Part shown: positions 49,489-60,899 of the stretch, one piece after another | How positions within the stretch are numbered: the first letter of the stretch is position 1 | Layout of the letters: every line of letters begins with the position of its first letter | NCBI GenBank assembly: GCA_905331475.1 | Contig: CAJNYU010000501.1 | Location: forward strand, 224,200-288,199 | Length of the DNA: 64,000 nt | Direction of reading: 5' to 3' | From: Rotaria socialis | Lineage: Eukaryota > Rotifera > Eurotatoria > Philodinida > Philodinidae | Notes under the pieces: generated by a model | Database searches by the model: none | What the model was told of the DNA's origin: nothing | What the model saw: only the letters and a program-made list of their open reading frames with translations | Position numbers and translations under genes: made by a program

Positions 49489-50466
49489 GATAATCGTTGT
49501 GATTTATAACTGAATGTAAACTACGAAAGAATTAAGAGACATGTGAAATTCATTCTACACAAAATCATCATACATCGGCGTTTATGCGCAAGCTAGTAGA
49601 AATCACAAATTACATTATAACGTAATGCACACTCTAAAGTAAAACAAAAGTAAATAAATAATCACTTAGTTCTTAGAAAACCAGAAAAAAAATACTATAA
49701 CAATTGAGTTATTAATAGCGAAGTATGAATTATCAGTTATGTCAAATCTGTTTTTCCTCCTTTTTACATTTTCTTTCGTCTTGAATTACACGCCCGCTCT
49801 TGAAGCATTCCTTTTCTCATAGGAGAAAAATACAGGGAGTGCTTTTTTTTCTCGTCTTCTTCTCCTCCTTCACTTCATTTTTCATTCAGGTAATTTTTCT
49901 AAATGACAAATGTTTACTTAATCCAAGTAAGCCATTGTTATGGAGAGTTCCGGAGAGACTACCAGGAATTGCCAGCAGTCGTATAAATTAGAATTTCAAA
50001 CTAAAACAAAATTTGCAATTCATTGTAGAACAACACTACTAATTTATTTATTGGAAATATGTTTTTCAAAACTATTCTCAGAACTACAACTCCGTTCGAT
50101 AGAGGTCGCATTTTAACATAGAAATCTTGTACATGATACAAAGAGTTCTGCTTCGGATGCATTTAAATTTTAAAGCGATTCATATTGCCTAATCTTTTCT
50201 ATCGATAAATTTGACATAACTGTATAATATTCTTCAATTGACAACCCATTCCGTCGTTTATTAACTAAAAATAAAGCGTTCAAAATAGAAGCAAACACAT
50301 GAATCAATCTTAATTTATATCATAAGAACTATCACACAAAACGAAAACAAAACAACAGTTAGGTTACTAGCTGAATTTAAAATGTTTGATTTCATCAAAA
50401 TAAAAACTGGTCTCGTTTTAGTATTGCCATTGTTTATATTAACGCAGAGAAATCTTCAAGAAATTT
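49489..50466. other. Intergenic, nothing recognised
   Basis: AT-rich; presumably the promoter of the FAM149-like gene and the 3' flank of the EF-hand gene. The open frame at 49800-49991 has no support. Confidence 0.45.
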
Positions 50467-51985
50467 TTACGCTAATAAAGCTTTTTGCATATGTAAATTA
50501 AGAATAGAATTTTCTTCGAAACGAAATAATGGTTTTCCATGATCAAGACATGATTCAATATAAATAATCAATGGTATAAGAGCAATAAAATCTAATCGAG
50601 TGAATTTCAGTGTTTTTATCATAGGGATTCGACTTTCCAATTCTTTTGCTACACGTTCATATTTTCCATTCGCCGCTCGATGCATAATTAATCCTACGAG
50701 ATTATCAAAATTGATTGTAGATGTTACAGGCGAATAACGATTATCAAATTCATCGAGTAATTCAATTAAATCATCGTGATAATAATTAAAATCAACATCA
50801 TCTAATAATTTATTCCATAATTCAGGGCTAAAAAAATTATTTTTGAAAAATAAACTAACTGTTTCAATATAGTCAAGAAAAGTTTGCTTCTTACTCTTGT
50901 TTAGCTACCATATCAACAAGTACAGCTGTGGCATAAAATTCTTGTAGACCAAAAAAAGTTGAATCAATTGTTATATCATATAACTAGAATAAAAAAGATC
51001 ACTAGCAAAACTTTAATTCATTTGAATTATTTAAAACGAACCACACGAAAAAATGTTTCTTGAGCGCGAGGCAAATTTGATGGTAAACATTTTTGCACTT
51101 GAGGATATGTTAGATGACTAAACAAATAGGAGAAAATTGTCATCATTAAAAAAAACCAATCATTCATTCACATACCCATCTCGGTCTGTATCGAGTTGTT
51201 GAAATAATCGTTTCAATCGATTTCGTGCTGCTTCATTAAGTAGAAAGCCCACATCCATATGCTACTCAAAAATAAAATAGAGTTTTAGAAATCCGAACGG
51301 TTGAATTAAATTCTTAGTATATAAGAAAAATTCAAAATCAATTCAATAAATATATTATACCTTTAGAGGATTGTGTGTTTTTGTTGCTACTTGGGTCGCA
51401 GTAATTACAGCAGTTGTTGATCGACTAAGTGAACTATCCGATCGATAGGGCAGTGGAGATTTACATTTAAGATTAGCTCTTTGTGAAAGATTCGATTTAA
51501 TAATTCGGTCTTTTATTAATGGTAAATGTTGTTGTTCAGTATACAATGTTACTGAATGATGAGGTGCATAAATCGGTAGAACCGGTGTCGGTTGTAATAC
51601 TGATCGATTGGTAAAACTTGAAGAACTTATTTGATGCTGTCTACAAAAACAAAGAAATGGAGAAAAAAAAAGAAACTATCGCCTAAATCAAATACATACG
51701 ATGAATCTTGAATATAAGCTGATGGAATAGGCTTGATAACTAAAAAGAAATATTTTTCAAAGTATTTTCTCTTCACATGATCCTATCCTATGTATTACTT
51801 GTTGATGAAGTTCGTTTTAAAAGTGTTGGTAGTTTAATCGGTGTTGTATCGCGCCCTAATGTTACAAACGAGTGTTGAGCTTTTCTCGACAATCTCTGCG
51901 ATATTTGATTAGAAGGCTTTGTTAATTTCTTTAAAATTGTTATCGATGAATTTAATGTTAGATTTGTTGACGGGCGTTGTGTCAT
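50467..51985 (-). CDS. EF-hand protein with disordered N-terminus, 7 exons, 372 aa
   Basis: Exons on the minus strand are 51985-51799, 51739-51700, 51640-51361, 51261-51176, 51117-51042, 50983-50895 and 50827-50467. The GT-AG introns are about 50-100 bp and the phases are consistent. Residues 1-169 are polar, Ser/Thr/basic-rich and probably disordered. Residues 185-210 form an EF-hand: helix NRLKRLFQQL, then loop D193-T-D195-R-D197-G-H-L, with Q204 at the position usually Glu. So calcium affinity may be reduced. The C-terminal half is helical (FFGLQEFYATAVL, WNKLLDDV, IELLDEF, RLDFIALIPLIIYI) and may contain further degenerate EF-hands. No specific family was recognised. An in-phase extension upstream of 51985 exists, but no upstream coding exon joins it cleanly. 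A spliced 5' UTR exon at about 52229-52310 is possible. Confidence 0.65.
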
Positions 51986-53496
51986 TGTCGATTTCTTAAA
52001 GTAATTGAAAGCATACTGTTAGAGAAAAAAAAGAAACTAATAGTTACATTTTAAAAACGTAAAAATTTTCGTCTTCTGGGTGTATGTATGTTTTTGTTAT
52101 TTTACATTCTCATATTTATATGTGTTAAATTTTATGGGAACAATTGTATGAGAACAAAAAAAAGGAGAAATAGATTGTATGCAGATATACTTTATTCAAT
52201 AAAAGAAAAAGAACGACACGCGCTCACCTACATCGTCTGAACTTTGGATTGTTGTATTTGTACGACGATTTGAAGAAATTGTATTTAATTTGTCCGATAT
52301 TGAATTACTAGAAAAAGAAAAGGTACATGTGAAATCACTGTTCTAGAAATACAGATAATTTATTATCGTTAAAAATTTAAATAACGCGGCCATGAATTAA
52401 ATAAGAAATTCGAGATGAATTTAATTAAATTTTTAATTGAATATTTTCTGTTTTATTTTATTGAATAAATGATTAAGCGAAAGTTTTTTGTTATTTTATG
52501 AATATTTACTTACCGAAAAAAGACTGTAGTTTACATAATTTGTTATTATAGAGATTTCTCTATCAAAAATGAAATAAACATTATTTTTATCCGAATCGGA
52601 CTTGATCTTACCCACGCAATGTCGAGATTAGAAATTTCTTTAATTATATAATTAATGAGACTCAGCGTTAAAGAAAAAAAATTTGAAAGAAACAATAGTA
52701 TTTCTCTAAAATTAATAGAGTTCTTCTCGTGAAATACGATCTAACGAGTCTATTGAAGTATAGCAGCACTATTAACTACCGTTCCTTCCCCTCTCGTTCT
52801 CTATAGGAAAGTAATAGACACCTTGGAAATGCACTTTCTTCTTAATTGCAAACACCATAGTAACCCTTCTCCTTCATAATACAGAAGGACAGATACTTAT
52901 GAGTATTGCCTTTTTCACTGTAACAAAAACATATCGGCGATAATAGATTTAAGGTAGTTGTCTTTTGATTTTCTTTCGACATCAACAGTAGGTGGTTATT
53001 GGCAAATAGAAGCAATTTTTGACGAATTCCTTCCATTACAATGTCAATAGTTTCATCATGTTTTATATATTCATTTTATAAGGATTTTCTAATAATCTTT
53101 TATTTGTCAAAATGAAATTAATATTCTTACTTTATAGACAAGGTTTACAGCATATTTATTATTTAATAGAAAGTTATTTATCACTTTTCATTTATATTTC
53201 AATATTAGAAACGAAATTTCTTTTTTATTTTTTTCTCTTCTATTGAAAACATCGAAAAGTCAATTCATTGTGAACTACTTGAAATAGAGTGATATGTATC
53301 AATAACTAAGAAAAATATCTAACTTGTTCTTTTTAACATTTTTTTAAATAATTCCGATTTAATTTGATTTAATAAACCATAAAAAAGTGCATTTCGCCTG
53401 AAGATAAACTTGAGGGAGAGAATGAAAAATATATAGCTTTACGATTTCCCTTCCGTTTTTTCGCTCAGCGTTCATATTAAGATTGATAATAAAATT
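51986..53496. other. Intergenic or 5' UTR region of the EF-hand gene
   Basis: A candidate noncoding exon with a good donor (GTAG|gtgagc) lies at about 52229-52310 on the minus strand. The rest is AT-rich, with one unsupported 64-codon frame at 52842-53036. Confidence 0.4.
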
Positions 53497-54005
53497 CTAT
53501 TCTAATCTTAACCTGATATTTTCCGGTACTTTTCGCTTTGCCAGCCAAGGTATTCTTCTAGATAAGTGTAACATTGGATAATCAACTTTGGTAACTTTAA
53601 CTTTTGAAGCAATAGAAGATTTCGAATTTGTAATTATTAACTGAATATCGGTAGTATTCGATGATGTTTTTGGTCGTAACTGTAAGCCAATTAGTTCTAA
53701 TTGTTTTTTCTCAGATAGTTCGGCACTTGAAACAGATAATGATATTGAATTGGGTCTATTTTTTAATTTAGTATGGATAGTTTGACGTTCTGTATTTGTA
53801 TCCATATTTGGATTGATCTGATTCAACAATAAAAAAACAAACATTCAATAGAACTTGGAAGAGTTCGTTAGTTTTATGTTTTTATTAATTAAATTGATTC
53901 GAATGATAAAAAGATTGTTTAACTAAATAGGATAAAAATACTTACTAATGATATGCCTGCTATAAATTCATATTTAAATTGTTGTCGTGAATCAACAGTA
54001 GTCAT
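53497..54005 (-). CDS. Small unknown protein, 2 exons, 126 aa
   Basis: Exon 1 is 54005-53946 (ATG TTA|gtaagt side) and exon 2 is 53817-53497 (TAG), joined in phase 0. The protein starts MTTVDSRQQFKYEFIAGISL and continues with Asn/Thr/Ser-rich sequence, then a basic C-terminus with LHLSRRIPWLAKRK. There is no signal peptide, membrane span or recognised domain. The splice sites are good but the protein is short, so existence rather than function is the claim. Confidence 0.5.
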
Positions 54006-54301
54006 TCTTGTTATAGGCAAATTAAACAATGAAGTCCATTAACTTTTGATTCTATTATCTTTCAAGGGCTTTTTCTTTCTTTCTTTGCTGTCCTAGTTTA
54101 TTGATTACTTGGATGAAAAAGAAATAGTAAGAAAAAAGGCAATGAAGAGAGAGAGAAAGAAATCGACACAGCACAAATATATAGATATAGGCGAACACCA
54201 ATACAAACATCATTAAGGAAATAAAAAAAGGAAAGCAAATAAAAATAATTCAAATAACAATAACAATTGTTCGATTTGTATGATATTTTCTTCTTATTTT
54301 T

Positions 54302-56654
54302 CTACTTGACAAAATTTTCCATTAGATCGACAATTTCTTCTTGTTCATCTATTTTCTCATTTATTTGTGGCTGCTCTATGTTCGAATTCGATTTTACCTT
54401 ATCATCCACTTCTGATGGCAAAGCCTGTTTTGGGTTTTTTGATTGTCTCTTTTTATATTTAATTATTTGATTTCGTATCACGTAAGCAACCCAAAATGGT
54501 TTTGTTGTTAAAAATGCTACAACAAGTGGTACAACAATTGCTTGTGATGCATACGGTTGGGGAAATGAATAAAACATAATCATGAATGCAATACCAGTAT
54601 TTTGAATTCCAGCTTCAATGCCAACTGTTTTTATATGACACCAATTAAGTCCAAACACCCAAGCAATTGCAGCACCAAGTATAAAACCTAAATAAGGTAA
54701 CAATGGCGCCGTTAATGCTGTATATAAATCAATTGTAACAATCAAATACCAGTTAACAATTGATCCGAAGATAAGAAAAAATAACAAAAGAAATAGCATC
54801 ATGGGTTTAACGAGATTTTTAACTATTTTATGAATTTTCGATGAACGATAACTAATAAAAATACCGAGACCATATGGTATAACAACAAGTGCTAATGAAC
54901 GACAAAGGCCCAGAAATGGTACCGTGATGGATAATTCTGCCATATAAATACGACCTATTGTATAAAAATAAAGTGGCATCATAACAAATGATGCAGCAGT
55001 TGACACAAATGACATAAGAGCTGATAGATTAACATCACCATCGAATAATATGGTCCATTGATTTGAAGCACCACTACCTAAAAAAAACAAGATATTCGAT
55101 CCTTTTCTATTTGACATAACACAATACGTGTGTATGTTCTTTTGTTCTTATTATTTTTATTTATTTTACCTGGGCAACATCCAATAACAAAAAGTGCTAG
55201 ACTGTATAATGGTGAATAACGAAAAATTTTTGCAATAGCCATTGCTAAGAATGGCATTAAACCGTATTGAGCCAGAAATCCAATAATAACCGGTTTGGGA
55301 TTTTTAACAAGACCTATTAAAATTGTCGTATCGAGTAATATACCCATTTGTATAGAGATAAATATAATAAGAATAGGTAATATTATATAGAATAATTTAT
55401 CGATTAAACGCTGCGGTGGTATAACAGCAACTCGTAATAGCCATGTATTAGATGATACAGAGTCGTCATCGTAAAATATATTCAAAGAAAACGTCAGATT
55501 TGTTACATTCATCACAGTACTTTCTATCGACCATATTATATCAAACGCAGTTAGATTCTCAATTCGAATTAATGTTGGTGATGGATATGCATTGAAAATA
55601 TGCCCGAGTGCATTTTTATTGGGTACTAGAAATTAAATTAAATTTTTCTTGAAAATAAACATAAAAATGTTTTCGTCTGTTTTAAGGTTTTCATTTTATT
55701 CGAAGAGAAACAAATTTATAACTCAACAATATTGTGATAAAATGAATTATAGGTATTCGTAGTCATGATAAAGAAACACTCTTACTCAAGTATCAAGGAT
55801 TTTTTTATTGTATTTGTATCATGAATTTAATCTTTGATTACATGCATTAAATAAATGCTACTTATTTTCTCATCAAAATACGATTAGAATTTTCATCATT
55901 TTTTTCTTCATTAACTACATTTTCGTTTTATCTATATCTATTTAATAAATCAGTTGTATCGTGTTTATCACAATGGACTTATTTAGTGGAATAATATTTT
56001 TATATCAATGATACAGATACATCTGATATTCATACTTGTAAATAAAAATATTTTAGTTTTTTATAAAATGTGACACTTGAAAGCATCGTGCGGACCCGTG
56101 ATAAGAAATATGCACTATAGATAAAGCTTTCACTCTTCTAGTAAGACTTACAGCTTTGCTGCCTACCGCAATAATCAAGAATCTATTTTGTTATCGTGGC
56201 ACTTTCGCAACATATTCTTATAATCAAACAAAGAAAGTCTAATTTAAAGTACTAGAAATTTGAATTCAATAAAGCCGTTTTTCTTACAGATAAATAAATC
56301 TTCTAATAGAATATTTTTGGATTTTGTTGTATTTTCTAATTTTGATGGTACAATAACGTCCTTTTTAACATCAAGTACTCGGATATCTGTTGATTTTACT
56401 TGAAATTGAAATCCAATAGCAGTACGCTTATTAGTATGATGGTCATGATTGAGATCATTTGGTTTAACTTGTATTGTAATATATCGTGTTTGGAAAAGGC
56501 TCATATTATAAGTTTTATTATGAAAAGATTTGAATTCTTCAATATTTGAATCATTTTTATTGTTAGTTTTCTTGATAAATATTTCAAAACTATGAACACA
56601 TGTGAAAATTGTGATAAATAATATTAACGAGTTGATTGTATGTTGCTTGTGCAT
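54302..56654 (-). CDS. SLC10 (bile acid:sodium symporter family) transporter with N-terminal ectodomain, 532 aa
   Basis: Exons on the minus strand are 56654-56288, 55625-55170 and 55077-54302; both introns are phase 1. Residues 1-22 are a signal peptide, and 23-198 form an extracellular domain with several N-glycosylation signals (ENTT, ENLT, NVTN, TNLT). From about 199 there are nine or ten membrane helices. Family motifs are GCCPG-GSGASNQW followed by DGDVNLSALMSF, which corresponds to the SLC10 sodium-site region (GG-x-SN-x...GDMNLS), and the later GIEAGIQNTGIAF. The long N-terminal ectodomain resembles the P3/SLC10A3-SLC10A5 branch more than NTCP or ASBT. Role: sodium-coupled uptake of bile-acid-like or sulfated organic anions at the plasma membrane; the substrate here is unknown. 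The C-terminus is polar and acidic. Confidence 0.85.
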
Positions 56655-59201
56655 TTCGTTTGATAAGTTACTTTCACTCTTTTAATATTGTGTGATCATG
56701 TAATGCCTGCTTGCTTTTGTTCTTGCCTATATTCTTTTTCTTATTTGCGGAAGAAAATGAAAAAGGGTACTTATATGAAGAACGACAAGAACATAATAAA
56801 TGAGATAACATCATTTTGTTCATATGAAAATACGATTATTTTTATTGTAGATAAACCTATGAATGACGATAAAATTTGAACGCAATTTTACGCATCAACA
56901 ATTTCGAGTCATCAATTATGATGGTCATCGATTAACGTTCAATAAAATATTATAAAAAGTTAACTGTTAGTAATGTACTACGTATTATATTGTTGTGAGT
57001 TTCGTTTGAACATTTTCTACAAAATACATTGATAATAAATTAAGATGGCGCATTTATTTTCATCTCAATTCAAGAACGTGTGAATACGATGGTGATCACA
57101 TATATTGAAAAATGGATGTGTGATATCCTCTATGTCTAATGATTTATTTTATTCTATTTCGAATTGAAAGCGATGCACTTGATATAAACATTCGATACAA
57201 ACACATTAAAGAAAATAATTGAATATTAGAGACTATGACTGTTTTCTTGCATGAACCGTTAGCCAGATACTTTTCTGAAATTCTGGTAAGATAATATTGA
57301 TTAGTCTGCTATGGGACTATTTCAAAAGATTCCGAGTTCTAGCTTTACAAAGTAATATTTTCATTAAAACCTGCCGTGTGGAAAATGTAAAACAATATAT
57401 GGTAGACTACGTTTTGTTGGTGAAATTTTACTGCAAAAAGAAAGCGTTCTCTTGAACTTTCTATTTCATGATTTATGATAGCGTTGAAAAATTTTCTACA
57501 AGTTACATCTAGTGGAAATCTGAAAGATTTCGTTTATTTCCTTCACTGAAAGTACATGTTTTGAAAACGGAAATTACCTTAGATCTACCTGTAGCGTATA
57601 TTAGCCGATGATAACTATGGTATAAATGACTGTCTGTCATAACAGAACTTAGCATCTACCTACACGGATTCAAGACAAACAAGCAATAGTATCCAAGGTT
57701 AAATAATAGAAAATTAAAATACGGTTATATTTTTTTATATTATATGACTCAGTTTTACGACTTCATCTTTCCGTACCTTATATTGAGAAATATGATCGTA
57801 CTGGAGAGGCAGACATCGACTGAGTCTATGCATCGTATTCTAGTTAACAAAAGCGAATTTATTTATATAATACTACATTAATATATCTTAACAATTTTTA
57901 AATAAGATCGTGTATCATTTATAGAAACACCGATGAATATAACATAATGTATGTTGAGCTTTTGCTTCGTAAAGGAAAGAGCAAGACTTTCTTTTGTAAA
58001 AAAAGTTTTTTTTTTTGAGAAATAAATCTCTGTAATATGTCAAAACATCAGTTGTATTTATCTAGTACTTCACTTAAGCCGTAGCTACAACTGATAGCTA
58101 GATGTATACCTATAGACATATCTCTATTTCGTCAAAATACGGCTACTCCAATCAAGTTGCTTTGAAGTCAAGCATCATCTATACTAATATGGGAACTCAG
58201 CAAAATACTGGCACGCATAATCTGTTTATAATCTTCAACAAAAAATCATCAACTAAGCGCATTGATACTATGTAAAAATATTCTAAATGTGACCTTTCTT
58301 TCGTTCTTTTGACTTATTATTATGATGAGTAAGTTTTCTCTTTTACTAAAACATTCAGTGGAGATACAAAACTATTAATTTAGTGAGTAAGGTATGAATG
58401 CGAATACAATAACGATATTGCACTCTCTCTCATTCATACCTACATATTAATTAGTAAGGAACATCAAACAGGAGTAAATCTAAGTAAATATTCTTTAAAG
58501 CACGTCCTATATTATACGAAGACAGTGAAATAATTATTTAGCCATCTGGTAATAGAATAGCTGATTGGATTTAATTAACTATGGATGAGAAGAAAAAAGA
58601 ATAAATGAGAACACACAACATTCAATTCTTAAAGTCGATCCAATTAAAACTTCTTGCGCATTCCTTTTTCTCTCTCTCCAAAAGATGTCATAGTATTCTA
58701 CACACACTGAGAGCAAGGCATGGATCTGAGTTTTTATAGCGGTGCCGCACATTGTTGGTTCACGATTTAGCAAGACAGAATTTAAAGATTGTACTAAAAC
58801 GTGTATTCTACTATGTAAAGATAAAGTTTTTGTTGTTTTTATCAAATTTATCAAGGGCATACGAGAGCTCTGAATACACGATTGTCAAAAAAAATTATTA
58901 ACGAGTCCAAAGTTATTATTACTCTTCTCAACTAAAACATATAGCTATCATCAATTCTGTCAATTTCATATTTTTCTTACTGTTACCCTCTAAAGTATGT
59001 TCTATTCTTTACAAATTTGAATATATTTTAAATCAAAAACTTGAATCTTAGTTTTACAAAAACTCACACTGTCACTGATAATATATGATTCATTTCCAAC
59101 ATGCAACTTCTTCTATTCTTATCTATCTTCATACGTAAGCACACCATCTTTTCGTTTATTCAATTTCAATCAAAATAGAACGAGATATCTTAAACTTTTA
59201 C
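56655..59201. other. Intergenic, nothing recognised
   Basis: About 2.5 kb of AT-rich sequence with no supportable exon. The 93-codon minus frame at 58579-58860 lacks domain features and splice partners. The last 150 bases before 59202 are likely promoter or 5' UTR of the double-Rab gene. Confidence 0.45.
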
Positions 59202-60899
59202 ATGACTGCAAGTGCATCATTATCGTCATCTTCTTCTTCCACTGATCAACTTAAAATTGTTCTGATTGGTGATAGTGCAACTGGTAAACATTGTTACTTG
59301 AAAAGACTTACACATAATATATTTACTACCGATACTCGAACGAATGTAAGTGTAAATCCTTTGTAAAATCAACAAATGACATCATTTGTTTTTGGCATAG
59401 GACGAATGTGATATTATTTCAGCGAAAATCAAAATTGATCAAAATACTGACATTCCCATACAATTTTTTGTAACGACTTTTTTTGGAAAACAAAAAGAAT
59501 ATTTTCATCTAACAAAAAAGAAATCTATCTCTAGAATATTGCTGGTTCACAACGCGGTAAAACAAAAATAAAGCAATATTTTAAAAATATAGATGGATAC
59601 ATCATTATGTTTGATATAACTCGTGGTGAGACATATGATAATGTAATAGGCTGGAAAATTTTTATTGATAGTGTCAATTCACCAGATAAACTACCGTGTT
59701 TATTAGTAGCAAATAAAGTTTGTTCAATAATAAACTAATAATCTTACTTTGGTTATTTTATTTTAATATTTAGTGTGATCTTGAATTAGATAATGTATTA
59801 AATGTTGCAATGAATGCTATGGAAAATTATTGTCAAGCTGTTGGCTTTTCTTGTTATTATAAAATATCAAATATGAATAATACTAATATTAAGCAATCAC
59901 TTCAAAGTTTAATTAATGAAGTATATATAGTTACGTATGCTTTCATATTCTTGTTTTTATATTTTTAAATTCTATAGATTATGAAACGGAGAATTATATC
60001 GCCTGCAAAATCTTCGTCGATGTCTCTTGCACATACAAAGCAAGAATATACATTAAAAGTTTTAGTTATTGGTGATATTGGAACTGGTAAAACAGCATTA
60101 ATACAACGTTATGTTAGTAATAGTTTTGCCGGAGCTTATCGTAGTACTGTATGCTATTCTTTTTTTCAATAAGAATATCAATTAAAAAATAAAAATATTC
60201 TAGATTGGCACAGATATTGCGATGAAAAAAATCCAATATAATGATCATACTGTTGTTAATCTGCATATATGGGTTTTGTAGAAAATACGCTAAAAAAATT
60301 TCAGGGCTTAATTAATAATATTATTTTTTAGGATATTGCCGGTCAAGAACGATTCGGTATCATGACACATTTGTATTATAAACGTGCAGCTGGATGTTTA
60401 ATTGTATTTGATGTGTCGAAACCAACTACGTTAACGAATGGCGCAGCTAAATGGAAAGTTGATTTCGATAATAAAGTTAGCGTTGATGAAAATACTCCAG
60501 TACCATGTTTACTGGTTGGCAATAAAGTAAAAATTAATTGTGTTTTTCACTATGAAACTGATAGAAACAATGATATTTTAGTGTGATCTATTAAAAGAAG
60601 GGATTATAGCAAGTGAAACACAAATGACAGAATTTTGTCAACGAAATAAATTTACTCGTTGGTATGAAACATCTGCAAGAGATAATATCAATATTGGAAA
60701 AGTATTTTTAACTCTTCTGGAAGAAGTAAGAAAACGCATGTCATTTGTTTTTGTACTAAGAATTTTTTTCTAATGTTTCTAGATGATGCAAAATATTGAT
60801 ACTATGAAAGATGTAGTAAAAAGAAGATCTTCGACAATAGTGGATATTCAAAACATGACACCAATATCTAATAATAGTAACCGATGTTGCCATATTTAA
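59202..60899 (+). CDS. Fused double-Rab GTPase (degenerate Rab + Rab32-like), 9 exons, 412 aa
   Basis: Exons: 59202-59345, 59401-59469, 59535-59717, 59774-59920, 59978-60148, 60204-60272, 60332-60526, 60582-60725, 60783-60899. All introns are phase 0 and 53-65 bp. Domain A (1-181) has the P-loop GDSATGKH with H30 in place of the Mg-binding S/T, NIAGSQR in place of DxxGQE, and NKCD kept. So it is probably a pseudo-GTPase. Domain B (182-412) is intact: GDIGTGKT (213-220), WDIAGQERF (from 261), NKCD (325-328), ETSA, and a C-terminal CCHI prenylation signal. The IAGQERFG-MT-YY run and KW-x-DFDNKV segment place it near Rab32/38. The first three splice sites of A and B fall at matching residues, so the gene arose by tandem duplication. 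The 57-bp interval between them is a normal intron (GAA|gtatat ... tatag|ATT). Likely acts on membranes in vesicle traffic; fusion function unknown. Confidence 0.78.

Noticed and set aside
59921-59977. Separate stop for the first Rab by read-through (TAA at about 59968)
   Set aside because: The read-through adds a hydrophobic tail without a prenylation motif, and the interval has perfect intron size, donor and acceptor. Kept as the main alternative to test.
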